The notes beneath the pieces are model-generated. The model ran no database searches and was not told the DNA's origin. It worked only from the letters and a program-made list of their open reading frames with translations. This document shows, piece by piece, positions 7,472 through 15,627 of a stretch of 64,000 bases of DNA; position 1 is the stretch's first letter, and each line of letters begins with the position of its first letter. Source of the DNA: Crocinitomix sp. Lineage in GTDB: Bacteria; Bacteroidota; Bacteroidia; Flavobacteriales_D; Crocinitomicaceae. The DNA is taken from the NCBI GenBank assembly GCA_013138735.1, contig WTCE01000070.1, forward strand, positions 1-64,000, read 5' to 3'. The translations under genes and the position numbers were made by a program.

Positions 7472-9973
7472 TTAAAAGGGACCACCACCTCCACCTTCAG
7501 ATTCCTGATTGATCTCTTTTTGCTTTTTCTTCACCTTATCTCCCTTACCAAATCGATAGCTGAACTCCAGAATAAACATGTTCTTTACTAACGATACATC
7601 ATTGCTAGTACTCATTGTGAACCCAGTTGTTTCTACATGTGATTCTTGGTTGTAATTTGCGCCGAGTGTTATTGGCAGAAAATAACCGAACATTACACTT
7701 GCTTTTTTCTTGAAGAGAGGCTGTTTGTAAAATAACATCCAAAAATCAACATCTCCTTTTTCATACCCCAATCCACGAATACGCTTAGTCTGCTCATGCT
7801 GATACTTTAATCCCAGAATGGCTTTGGTTTTAGGGAAGATGTACATTAGGTCAACTCCGGCTTTCCAATCTACAAATTCATTCACCCCTGAAGTTGATTC
7901 TATTCTTGCTTGAAACACTTCTACGTTACTTTTTATCAGAAAACTTGCTTTTTTGAAGTATTTACTAAAATTAAGCTTTCCCCCAACTCTTTGATAGCTG
8001 TCAACATTTTCAAATCTATAATCAAAAATATTGTCTGCTCCTAAATCGCCAATTCTGGCAATTTTATTGTTCGAATAATGCAAGTATGGCTCAAATGCAA
8101 TCAAGCCACGCAGCACATTAAGACGGATAGAAAGCCTATGCGTAGAAGATGGTCTTAGAAACGGATTACCTGTTGATGTAATTCTTGGGTTTACTTGGCT
8201 TACGAACGGATTCGTTTGTGCTATTGTTGGGTAATCGCTAGAGACGCGGTACTTGAATTTTACATTGACTTTCTTTGAGATGTCATATTTCAAGTCAACA
8301 AGAGGTTGATAAATCAGGTAATTAAACTGTTGACCAGCTCCTCTTGGAGAAGATGTTTCGAGGGCAATACCAGCTCTCATACCCCATTTTTTGTTCATTT
8401 TCCAAGAGATGTTCGAATAGAGTTTATGGCGCGTGTCTGACAATTGAAAATCATTAGAAAAAGTAATTGTTTGCTTCGAACTAATGTCCATTTGACTAAT
8501 ATGGTATACGTTATTCAATTCTCTCCATGTATTTCCATAACCAAACTGAATGTTCATTTTTGGCGAGAAAACATGATCGAACTCTGCGTAGAATCGGGAG
8601 AATTGTTTTTTATTTACACCTGTCTCCTCACGTGAGTAAGCTCCTTCTTGTAATGTATTATTGCTAACAGATTCTCTGTAATTCGAATACGTATAGTTGA
8701 TACTTAACTTATTGGATTTGTTAAACTCTCCAACATAAAATAATGAATTGTAAGTGTCCCATTTTTTACCGTTTGCGTTTGAACCAAAGTTGTATTGGTC
8801 AATCAATGTATCGTTCGAGTACACCTGAGTTACATAATCAAACCTTTTCTGTTCACCGCCAAATGGAAGAGTTTCAAGATTGCTCTCAAAACTTATGATA
8901 TGTTTTGGATTGATTCGGTAATCAAACCCTAAATTGTAACGAGCATTATACTCAAGCATGAATCCGTTTGGATCAGTCGATTCCGCATTTTCTGAAACCA
9001 CCAAACCATCTTCATATTCTGACATTGATTCTGTAGTAATTTGAAAATGCTTGCGGCGCAGTCGAAGACCACCATAAATATTCAAATTGTCTCTCGTGTA
9101 ATTATACGTTCCACCAATAGATCCAACTAACAATTGAAGATTTTTTTTATCTGTATTGATATCAACAACTTGCATTTCCTCCATGTATACCTCAGTTCCG
9201 GTATAATTAGTCTTTAAAATAATATTGAGTATTGCTGTATAGCCTTCTAGTCCGTATCGTCCTCCAGGGTCTCGACTTGTTTCAACTTTCAGTAATCTCT
9301 CAGGATTCAAGTTTTGAATGTATTCCTGACTTTTTTCAACTCCATTTACGAGAATCATGATATTCGCATCACCGTCAACTTTTAAGATTCCGGCATAATC
9401 ATCATAGGAGATTCCGGTAATTTTATTGAGGACATCTTTCGCAGCAGTAGCTCCATTTCTTAGCTCTTTAGTAACAAGCTGAACATCTTTATCCAATCTT
9501 TCCGTCCTTGCATTTCCAATAACCTCCACTTCTGCAAGATTTAATACATCTTCATGCAATTTAAAGACACCTAAAAAGCTGTCTTCTCTAAGCCTGGGAA
9601 TTGAAACAGTGTCATTTTGGTAGCCAAGCGAACTGATAACGAGGCGGCACGGACATGGATTAAAAGGAATCTTAAAAAAGCCTTTCTCGTCAGTAATACC
9701 TCCGTTAATAATACTATCCTGCTCATTTATTACAGTAATTTTGGAGTAAAGTAGGTTTTCTTTTGTTTCATAATCCTTCACTTGTCCAGATATTTCTACT
9801 TGGCTTTGTGCGTTCCCTGAAAAGGAACAGAATACCATAACAAGTCCAACCAAGAGAGGCAGGCCACTCTTAACTTTATTTCTAACATCTTTTTTTATTC
9901 CTTTAATAAAAAGCCACATTAAAAGTACACCTGTTCCTAAGCTATTACTGGAGATTAAAATTAACTTTTTCAT
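7472..9973 (-). CDS. TonB-dependent receptor-like outer-membrane beta-barrel protein
   Basis: The 833-residue protein has a signal/transmembrane region, a carboxypeptidase-regulatory-like domain ('VEISGQVKDYETKENLLYSKITVIN...GFFKIPF', about residues 58-135), a plug-like domain ('NGATAAKDVLNKITGISYD...VNGVEKSQEYIQNLNPERLLKVE') and a long beta-barrel of the OMP_b-brl_3 type. Such proteins carry out TonB-driven uptake or surface processing; the ligand is unknown. The N-terminus is odd: a hydrophobic stretch with MWLFIKGIKK precedes the obvious signal peptide (GLPLLVGLVMVFCSFSGNAQS), so a start inside, at about residue 19, is possible. The C-terminus is glycine-rich (EGGGGGPF). Repeats B2 and A2 form its promoter region. 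Confidence 0.85.
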   Translation of the reverse strand: MKKLILISSNSLGTGVLLMWLFIKGIKKDVRNKVKSGLPLLVGLVMVFCSFSGNAQSQVEISGQVKDYETKENLLYSKITVINEQDSIINGGITDEKGFFKIPFNPCPCRLVISSLGYQNDTVSIPRLREDSFLGVFKLHEDVLNLAEVEVIGNARTERLDKDVQLVTKELRNGATAAKDVLNKITGISYDDYAGILKVDGDANIMILVNGVEKSQEYIQNLNPERLLKVETSRDPGGRYGLEGYTAILNIILKTNYTGTEVYMEEMQVVDINTDKKNLQLLVGSIGGTYNYTRDNLNIYGGLRLRRKHFQITTESMSEYEDGLVVSENAESTDPNGFMLEYNARYNLGFDYRINPKHIISFESNLETLPFGGEQKRFDYVTQVYSNDTLIDQYNFGSNANGKKWDTYNSLFYVGEFNKSNKLSINYTYSNYRESVSNNTLQEGAYSREETGVNKKQFSRFYAEFDHVFSPKMNIQFGYGNTWRELNNVYHISQMDISSKQTITFSNDFQLSDTRHKLYSNISWKMNKKWGMRAGIALETSSPRGAGQQFNYLIYQPLVDLKYDISKKVNVKFKYRVSSDYPTIAQTNPFVSQVNPRITSTGNPFLRPSSTHRLSIRLNVLRGLIAFEPYLHYSNNKIARIGDLGADNIFDYRFENVDSYQRVGGKLNFSKYFKKASFLIKSNVEVFQARIESTSGVNEFVDWKAGVDLMYIFPKTKAILGLKYQHEQTKRIRGLGYEKGDVDFWMLFYKQPLFKKKASVMFGYFLPITLGANYNQESHVETTGFTMSTSNDVSLVKNMFILEFSYRFGKGDKVKKKQKEINQESEGGGGGPF

Positions 9974-10017
9974 AATGTTGTGTTTTTTCTTTTTTCAGTT
10001 ACTCGTATTATTTCCAA

Positions 10018-10141
10018 TTGATTACAGCACAAATGTATGGCCATTATAAAGCCTAGGAGTTCTAGATTACATGCAGGGGTTCGGAATTATAATTCGGAAC
10101 TACTTCATGTGCCTAGAAGTTTAAATATTAAGGTTTGATTA
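10018..10141. repeat. Intergenic repeat B, copy 2 (receptor promoter)
   Basis: Second copy of repeat B, 45 bp before the receptor start. It keeps TACATTTG on the minus strand (10037-10030), the inverted pair CTAGGAGTTCTAG (10053-10065, imperfect) and GTTCGGAATTATAATTCGGAAC. The flanking GTATTATTTCCAATTGATTACA is repeated again at about 10150, where repeat A2 begins, so A and B stand in tandem here. Confidence 0.85.
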
Positions 10142-10161
10142 ATGACATTGTATTATTTCCA

Positions 10162-10314
10162 ATTGATTACAGGACAAATATCACATCAAAGAATGAGCAT
10201 AAAAAGAATAGATGATGAACCAAGAAATAATTACCTTACACGTAGTTATAAGTTAACCAAACCATGATTCGACTAAAAAAGAAAGGTGTTTGTACCAATT
10301 TGAGTAGTGTATAT
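10162..10314. repeat. Intergenic repeat A, copy 2
   Basis: Second copy of repeat A between repeat B2 and the histidine kinase start at 10358. The central palindrome is degraded (CAAACCATGATTCG, 10258-10271). It may serve the leftward receptor gene, the rightward kinase gene, or both; orientation relative to copies 1 and 3 favours leftward. With B2 it fills the 384-bp gap. Confidence 0.85.
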
Positions 10315-10357
10315 CAATATTCTTGTTTGTATCACTTAACAACAGTAGCTTTGAAGA

Positions 10358-11323
10358 ATGAGTGATCTTTTAAAAAAGATAAAAAAAACAACTTTTAGAA
10401 TAATTGCCTTGCTGCTCTTATTCATTGTAATGGCCTTCATAGATGGCTCAATGGATTACAATGACAACCCAATAACTATCATCTTATTACTGATATTTTG
10501 GATCGGGTTTGCGCATTTACTATTCCCTTCTTTTATTACTAAATACTGGAAAGTAATCGTACTGTACTTTGTCCCACTCCTGCTGTTTTTTACATATATC
10601 CGCTTGTTTTCAGATGATTTTGAAGCTTACCTACAAATCAGGGATGACACTTCTCTATTGGTTTTATTGATCCCTATCCCTATCTTTCTTGGGATCTGTT
10701 TATGGATATACGAACAATGGAAATGGGTTCAAAACTTAAAAGCTGGAAAACGCGAAGCAGAATTGAGTTTATTACGCTCACAAATCAATCCTCATTTTTT
10801 CTTTAATACTTTAAATAATTTATACGCCTTGACAATAACAAAATCAGATCAAGCACCTGAAGTGATTTTGAAATTATCTGACATGATGCGTTACACAATT
10901 TATGAAGGAGAAAAAGAAACCGTAAAATTGTTGGATGAAATCACCTATTTAGAAAACTACATTGAATTACATAAAATTCGATATAAAAAATCTGTCGAAA
11001 TCACATTTAATCATGCGGTCGACACAAGCTTGAGCGTTGCTCCTTTAATGTATATCATTCTATTAGAAAATGCTTTTAAACACGGCATAGAAACACTTGC
11101 CGAAAATGCCTTTATTCATATCAATTTATATGAAGACAATAATTTCATCTGTTTTGACATTGAGAATAATTTTGACCCTGACAATCAAAATGAATCAACT
11201 GGCATAGGTTTAAATAACCTTATAAAAAGACTTTCTTTATTGTATAAAGGAAAACATGAGTATACTGTAAATGTTACAGAAAACATTTATAAAACAAAAT
11301 TAAAAACCGCTAAAGATGCTTAA
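10358..11323 (+). CDS. LytS/YehU-type sensor histidine kinase
   Basis: The 321-residue inner-membrane protein has four predicted transmembrane helices (about residues 13-120) and then the His_kinase domain 'SLLRSQINPHFFFNTLNNLYAL' with the phosphorylated histidine at about residue 146. The HATPase part has an N box ('LLENAFKHGIE') and 'TGIGLNNLIKRL'. It has no large periplasmic sensor domain, so it may sense within or at the membrane. It overlaps the LytTR regulator by 8 bp, the usual LytS/LytTR pairing. It sits in the middle of the module set that carries repeats A and B. Confidence 0.92.
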   Translation: MSDLLKKIKKTTFRIIALLLLFIVMAFIDGSMDYNDNPITIILLLIFWIGFAHLLFPSFITKYWKVIVLYFVPLLLFFTYIRLFSDDFEAYLQIRDDTSLLVLLIPIPIFLGICLWIYEQWKWVQNLKAGKREAELSLLRSQINPHFFFNTLNNLYALTITKSDQAPEVILKLSDMMRYTIYEGEKETVKLLDEITYLENYIELHKIRYKKSVEITFNHAVDTSLSVAPLMYIILLENAFKHGIETLAENAFIHINLYEDNNFICFDIENNFDPDNQNESTGIGLNNLIKRLSLLYKGKHEYTVNVTENIYKTKLKTAKDA

Positions 11324-12017
11324 ATATATAATTATTGATGATGAGCCATTGGCGCATGATATTATAAAAGAATTCTGTAGCATGCTGCCGCATCTTCAAT
11401 TAGAAAAGGACTGCTATAATGCAATGGAGGCTATGCAGTATTTAAATGAAAATACGGTAGACTTTATGTTTTTAGACATTAACATGCCAAAATTAAAAGG
11501 ATTAGATTTTTTAAAAACCTTAACAAATCCTCCAAAAACTATAATCACAACAGCCTATAAAGAACATGCGATAGAAGGATTTGAATTAAATGTAGTAGAC
11601 TATATTTTAAAACCATTTAGTTTTGATCGTCTGGTAAAAGCTGTAAATAAAGTATCACAAACTGAAACTACAAAACCAACTGTTAAAGAAGTTTCTAATA
11701 ATTCTACGGCTACTCGTTTCTTTATTAAAGGGGATAAAAAACATCATCAAATTAACTTGGATAACCTGTTATATATAGAGGCTTATGGTAATTATACCAA
11801 ATTATTTTTGAAAGATGAAATGATTGTAAGTCATGAAAAAATATCTCATTATGAAGCCATTCTAACAGATGATAATTTTTTAAGAATTCATAAATCGTTT
11901 ATAGTTGCGGTAGACAAAATAAAATTCATAGAAGGAAATCGAGTGCTAATTAATGAGAACAAAATTCCTATTGGTCAGACATATAAGAGCATTATTAGTA
12001 AACTTTATAATACGTAA
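11316..12017 (+). CDS. LytTR family response regulator
   Basis: The 233-residue regulator has a receiver domain ('YIIIDDEPLAHDIIKEF', phospho-acceptor Asp54 in 'FLDINMP', 'TTAYKEHAIEGFELNVVDYILKPF') and a LytTR DNA-binding domain ('FFIKGDKKHHQINLDNLLYIEAYGNYTKLFL...FLRIHKSFIVAVDKIKFI'). It is translationally coupled to the kinase. LytTR proteins bind promoter sites of short repeats; the repeated intergenic elements on either side (A and B) are plausible targets, which is inference. Confidence 0.93.
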   Translation: MLKYIIIDDEPLAHDIIKEFCSMLPHLQLEKDCYNAMEAMQYLNENTVDFMFLDINMPKLKGLDFLKTLTNPPKTIITTAYKEHAIEGFELNVVDYILKPFSFDRLVKAVNKVSQTETTKPTVKEVSNNSTATRFFIKGDKKHHQINLDNLLYIEAYGNYTKLFLKDEMIVSHEKISHYEAILTDDNFLRIHKSFIVAVDKIKFIEGNRVLINENKIPIGQTYKSIISKLYNT

Positions 12018-12089
12018 TTTACTAGTTCAATACTAATTATAAAGATCGCCAGATCCTTGATTTGGCTTTTAAAAGAATTTGAAGATAAT

Positions 12090-13061
12090 ATGCAAAAAAT
12101 GAAAGCTGCAATTCGGAGACGTTATTGTGATCCTAAGGATATTAAAATTGAAGAAATTGATAAACCTATTCCAAACGATAATGAACTATTAATTAAAATT
12201 CATGCAACTACGGTCAATAGAACGGATTGTGCAAATTTGACTGGAAAACCATTTATAATGCACTTTGTCTTAGGCCTTTTTAAACCTAAAAAAATAATAT
12301 TAGGGACTGATTTTGCAGGCGAAGTCGTAGCCGTTGGGAAAAATATCAAAACTCATAATGCAAACGACAGGGTATTTGGATTTACTGACTCAGGATTAGA
12401 AACGCAAGCTGAGTACATGGCATTAACGCCTAAAGGGAACTTGTTAAGCATACCTAATAACATTGATTATAAGCAAGCCGCTGCAAGTTTAGAAGGTGCA
12501 CATTATGCCTATAGTTTCATTCATAAATCAAATATACAGCCCGGACAAAGAATACTTATCAATGGTGCTACTGGAGGAATTGGGTCTGCCCTACTCCAAT
12601 TTGTAAAACAATTTGATGTTCACATAACGGCTACCTGTAACACGAAAAATAAAGACTTGATAAAATCTCTTGGTGCGGATAAAATTTATGATTACACTGT
12701 AGAAGATTTTACAACTGATAATGAAAAATATGATTTCATATTTGATGTCGTAGGTAAAAGTACATTTGGAAAATGTAAACCATTACTAAAAAAGAAAGGG
12801 GTTTATATCTCTTCTGAATTAGGCCCTTATTCGCAAAACATATTTTTTGCACTCACTTCTTTTGCAAGAAGCAAAAAAGTGGTCTTCCCGGTTCCCCATA
12901 GCGTAAAAAAAACGTTGCCTTATATCAATGATCTTTTGAAAACTGAAAAGTTCAAACCAGTCATAGATCGAGAATATGCTTTAGCAGATATATCACAGGC
13001 CTATGAATTTGTAATGGCTGGCGAAAAAACAGGGAATGTTGTAATCAGTTATTTATCATAA
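12090..13061 (+). CDS. Zinc-independent MDR oxidoreductase (copy 2)
   Basis: The 323-residue quinone-reductase-like MDR protein is a paralogue of 5716-6681, with matching 'GTDFAGEVVAVGKNIKTHNANDRVFG', 'ILINGATGGIGSALLQFVK' and 'YDFIFDVVGKSTFGKCKPLLKKKG'. The frame is open from 12057, but the ATG at 12090 (or 12099, MKAAIRRR) fits the family start. It follows the LytTR gene by 72 bp on the same strand and may be the third gene of that operon. Its stop overlaps the 3' end of the convergent DoxX-like gene. Confidence 0.87.
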   Translation: MQKMKAAIRRRYCDPKDIKIEEIDKPIPNDNELLIKIHATTVNRTDCANLTGKPFIMHFVLGLFKPKKIILGTDFAGEVVAVGKNIKTHNANDRVFGFTDSGLETQAEYMALTPKGNLLSIPNNIDYKQAAASLEGAHYAYSFIHKSNIQPGQRILINGATGGIGSALLQFVKQFDVHITATCNTKNKDLIKSLGADKIYDYTVEDFTTDNEKYDFIFDVVGKSTFGKCKPLLKKKGVYISSELGPYSQNIFFALTSFARSKKVVFPVPHSVKKTLPYINDLLKTEKFKPVIDREYALADISQAYEFVMAGEKTGNVVISYLS

Positions 13062-13628
13062 TTTGCCATACCCAAGTAGGTTCACGATTAATTGATCTCC
13101 TATTAAAATTAAGACTATTATAACTAGGACAATTGAATATTTAAAGAATTTTTCTTTGAATGCTATTTTAGGAGCCACCTTAGTGCTTACAAGTTTTTTC
13201 AAAATAGCACCGATTTTTTCCTTATTGATTACCAGGATTGTAATGAGCATTAAAAAATATATTGTTGCATTTCCTACTGCACCATATTCGTCAAGAAAAA
13301 AAATGTCAAATACAATTATATTGACCATTATTGGGATCAAAATAAGGATTCCTATTAGTTTTGTTCTATTAAAGAGCAGCAGAAAAGCTCCAATAATTTG
13401 AGCTAAACCAATGAACAGAATATATCCAAATGAACGCCCCATAAAAGTCCAAGCCAATTCAAAATCTGGTACTAGTCCAATTGGCATTGCCGCTAATTCA
13501 TCTGGAATGCTTGTTGATGTATAAAATTGTTGCCCCAAAATCTTTCCGATCCCATAAATACTTAAGAAAAAGAATACGTAAAGACGGCATGTGATTTCAA
13601 GTATTTCTTTAAAATCAAACTTCTTCAT
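13056..13628 (-). CDS. DoxX/MauE-like membrane protein
   Basis: The 190-residue protein has about five hydrophobic helices. The opening 'LEITCRLYVFFFLSIYGIGKILGQQFY' and 'LAQIIGAFLLLFNRTKLIGILILIPIMVNIIVFDIFF' match the DoxX-like/MauE pattern of Bacteroidota membrane proteins. The role is unknown; family members have been linked to redox balance. It precedes the small secreted protein gene's 3' end by only 34 bp on the same strand, so it is probably co-transcribed behind that gene from repeat A3. Confidence 0.7.
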   Translation of the reverse strand: MKKFDFKEILEITCRLYVFFFLSIYGIGKILGQQFYTSTSIPDELAAMPIGLVPDFELAWTFMGRSFGYILFIGLAQIIGAFLLLFNRTKLIGILILIPIMVNIIVFDIFFLDEYGAVGNATIYFLMLITILVINKEKIGAILKKLVSTKVAPKIAFKEKFFKYSIVLVIIVLILIGDQLIVNLLGYGKL

Positions 13629-13662
13629 AACCTTGTTTTAGATTTTGAGTACTAATTTTGTT

Positions 13663-13977
13663 TTAAGCTTTTTTAAAGGTGAACTTGTAGTTGTATACAT
13701 CTGAATCAGAATACTCTTTTTCGATACACATCTCTGACAATTCATTTGATATCATTTGAATCAATTCTTTTTGTGATCCCTGTATATCAAGAATGTGTAC
13801 TTGAAAGTCTTTGATGTAAAAACTCACAACAACAAAATCTTGATGAGCATCATCCAACTCTATTCCACTTAAGTTTGCATTCACTTTGTTTATTATCTCA
13901 TTTTTTAAAGAAGGATTCTCTGAGCCAAAACTGATACTTGCCATTAAAACTGCGGCGATTAGAATAAATTTTTTCAT
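13663..13977 (-). CDS. Small secreted protein, copy 2
   Basis: The 104-residue paralogue of 6843-7157 has the signal peptide MKKFILIAAVLMASISFGS and a closely related mature domain ('DFVVVSFYIKDFQVHILDIQGSQKELIQMISNEL', 'YNYKFTFKKA'). The similarity continues through the 5' leader into repeat A3, so gene plus promoter were duplicated as a unit. Compared with copy 1 the single cysteine is lost. Function is unknown. Confidence 0.7.
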   Translation of the reverse strand: MKKFILIAAVLMASISFGSENPSLKNEIINKVNANLSGIELDDAHQDFVVVSFYIKDFQVHILDIQGSQKELIQMISNELSEMCIEKEYSDSDVYNYKFTFKKA

Positions 13978-14022
13978 AATATTATTTTTTAAAGGTTCTA
14001 CTGCTTGAATGTTAATTGTTTA

Positions 14023-14186
14023 TTCATTTATAGCTTGATTACAGGACAAATATGGCATCAAAGTTTGAGCATAAAAAGTTAAGATGATGAACCACAGGAT
14101 AATGGGCTTACACGTAGCTTTAAGCAAGCCAAACCATGGTTTGACTAGCAAAGAGTGGTGTTTGTCTTAATTTGAGTAGCGTATAT
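14023..14186. repeat. Intergenic repeat A, copy 3
   Basis: Third copy of repeat A, starting about 45 bp before the small secreted protein gene. It keeps TTGATTACAGGACAAATATGG, CTTACACGTAG and a perfect CAAACCATGGTTTG (14130-14143). Confidence 0.85.
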
Positions 14187-14217
14187 CAAAATTGATACTG
14201 GTAGTAGTGCGTTCGAC

Positions 14218-14502
14218 TTACTTCTTATCAAATTTATTTTTAATCAATTTTCTTTTCCATTCTTCTCCAAAAAGATTAAAAACATTAAGAGAATAGATTA
14301 CTAGTAACACGCCCCAAGAAAGTAGTATCCATAAAAAATAACTCCAATTAGATGAATCGTTAACCGCAATAATAAATGCAACTAGCAAGCTTAAAATGGC
14401 AACTGCTAAAAGTTTATAAAACCCTTTCACATTTTGGATATACTCTTCTTCATTTCTCAACTGTTTCTTTTCTTCTTTCTTATCAGATATTGCTGCTTTC
14501 AT
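14218..14502 (-). CDS. 2TM domain protein
   Basis: The 94-residue protein (start MKAAISDKKEEKK at 14502) has a charged N-terminus, then 'NVKGFYKLLAVAILSLLVAFIIAVNDSSNWSYFLWILLSWGVLLVIYSLNVF' with two helices, and a basic tail. This is the 2TM domain pattern, found alone or fused to LytTR-partner kinases. The frame stays open to 14559, but that extension covers a relic of another gene (see 14518-14550). Its 5' leader (CATAATTCTTGTTTTA in the plus-strand reading) matches that of the MDR gene at 6681, which also begins MKAAI. It is last in the unit from 15429. Confidence 0.75.
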   Translation of the reverse strand: MKAAISDKKEEKKQLRNEEEYIQNVKGFYKLLAVAILSLLVAFIIAVNDSSNWSYFLWILLSWGVLLVIYSLNVFNLFGEEWKRKLIKNKFDKK

Positions 14503-14517
14503 AATTCTTGTTTTAAA

Positions 14518-14550
14518 TTTTTCCAAAGGTGAACCTGCAATTAAATACAA
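14518..14550 (-). pseudogene. Relic of the small secreted protein gene's 3' end
   Basis: The stretch matches the last codons of the two 104-residue secreted protein genes (TTTCCAAAGGTGAACCTGCA against TTTTCAAAGGTGAACTTGTA at 6848 and 13670). No start or remaining body is present. It looks like a leftover of module recombination. Confidence 0.45.
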
Positions 14551-14552
14551 CT

Positions 14553-14795
14553 TCACCATGTCATCACCATAGAAGTGATACCTACGTTTGATAGGATTTC
14601 AATCACCTTGTTTTCAGTTAGCGAAGTCTTTGTTTCAATGCGTAGCACTTTATCTACATCCTCTACATCCACACTCCAGTTTAAAATGTCTTTTTGCTGG
14701 TTAAAGATTGGAGCAATTAATTCTAGTTTTTTAAAATTCTTAATGTCAGTTTTGAATACCAATATATTATTGGTGTTATACAGTCTGAATCGCAT
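14553..14795 (-). CDS. Small HMA-like (ferredoxin-fold) protein
   Basis: The 80-residue protein reads 'ILVFKTDIKNFKKLELIAPIFNQQKDILNWSVDVEDVDKVLRIETKTSLTENKVIEILSNVGI', the beta-alpha-beta pattern of heavy-metal-associated-like small proteins common in Bacteroidota. The CxxC metal motif is absent, so metal binding is doubtful. It starts 1 bp after the DUF4386 stop and is clearly co-transcribed. Confidence 0.6.
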   Translation of the reverse strand: MRFRLYNTNNILVFKTDIKNFKKLELIAPIFNQQKDILNWSVDVEDVDKVLRIETKTSLTENKVIEILSNVGITSMVMTW

Positions 14796-14796
14796 A

Positions 14797-15429
14797 CTAA
14801 TCTCTTTTAACGCCTTTGATAAGTAACCAAAGTATAATTGCTAATTCACCAATAAATGTGAATTCACTTAGAACGAATCCAAGATCTATATTTAAGAAGA
14901 CCATGAAAGAATCGATCAAATATCCAAAACAGGCAATCATCAATAAAACGCCAATTATTTTTGGAATAAAGCCTGATTTATAAACTAAATAACCCATTGG
15001 GAACAACCATATACCCCAGAATACTTGGGCGATAACAATCCCATATTCATGTAGTTTTAAAAACAAGGATACTTGGTCTGCATTTCCTAATGATTCTAAT
15101 ACAGCAAAATTGTTCAACTCATTCAACATGGCTATTGGCACTGCTACCAAAATTGAGATCACCATCAGTATCGCTATATTTTTGTTAACTGACTTGAGCA
15201 ACTGGTACAACCAAAACACCGTCAGAATTTGAATCAATTGTGCCACCAAAGCACTAATTATACTGAGACGGAAAGTAAGTTTATCAGCAGCTATGTTGTT
15301 CATTGTTGCCATGATGTCCTCCGGGTCAATAAACTGCATTGGAATATAGAGGATTCCGAAGACTCCAAATGGTATTAAAAGTAGATAGAGGAATCCTGTT
15401 TGTCTGGCTAATCGAATAGTTGGTTTCAT
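14797..15429 (-). CDS. DUF4386 membrane protein (copy 2)
   Basis: The 210-residue protein has about six membrane helices and the DUF4386 marks 'GFLYLLLIPFGVFGILYIP' and 'LFLKLHEYGIVIAQVFWGIWLFPMGYLVYKSGFIPKIIGVLLMIACFGYLIDSF'. It heads a minus-strand unit with the HMA-like and 2TM genes. Repeat B3 is its promoter region; the leader between B3 and the start (15430-15480) matches the leader of the small membrane protein at 5650. It is shorter and clearly diverged from copy 1 (4693-5406). Confidence 0.85.
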   Translation of the reverse strand: MKPTIRLARQTGFLYLLLIPFGVFGILYIPMQFIDPEDIMATMNNIAADKLTFRLSIISALVAQLIQILTVFWLYQLLKSVNKNIAILMVISILVAVPIAMLNELNNFAVLESLGNADQVSLFLKLHEYGIVIAQVFWGIWLFPMGYLVYKSGFIPKIIGVLLMIACFGYLIDSFMVFLNIDLGFVLSEFTFIGELAIILWLLIKGVKRD

Positions 15430-15483
15430 ATTGAATGTGTTTTTTTGTTAATACTCATTTGATATATTAATTTTTATTTTAAG

Positions 15484-15569
15484 CTTGATTACAAGACAAA
15501 TGTATAGCCATTATGAGCCCTAGAAGTTCTAGATTACATACAGGGGTTCGGAATTATAAATCGGAACTA
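15484..15569. repeat. Intergenic repeat B, copy 3 (DUF4386 operon promoter)
   Basis: It carries TTGATTACAAGACAAATGTATAG, the perfect palindrome CTAGAAGTTCTAG (15520-15532) and GTTCGGAATTATAAATCGGAAC. The minus-strand -7 box TACATTTG is at 15504-15497, 68 bp before the start at 15429. It is shorter at the right end than copies 1 and 2. Confidence 0.83.
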
Positions 15570-15627
15570 ATTAAGGAAGGGTACTAGAAAGAAAATAAAA
15601 AAGAATGAGCAAAAAGGACTATAACAA

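Noticed and set aside
7472-9973. SusC-type receptor with a missing SusD
   Set aside because: The barrel is of the OMP_b-brl_3 kind, and no SusD-like lipoprotein or glycan enzyme is adjacent.
14575-14826. Plus-strand ORF over the HMA-like gene
   Set aside because: It is antisense to two coupled minus-strand genes and has no motif.
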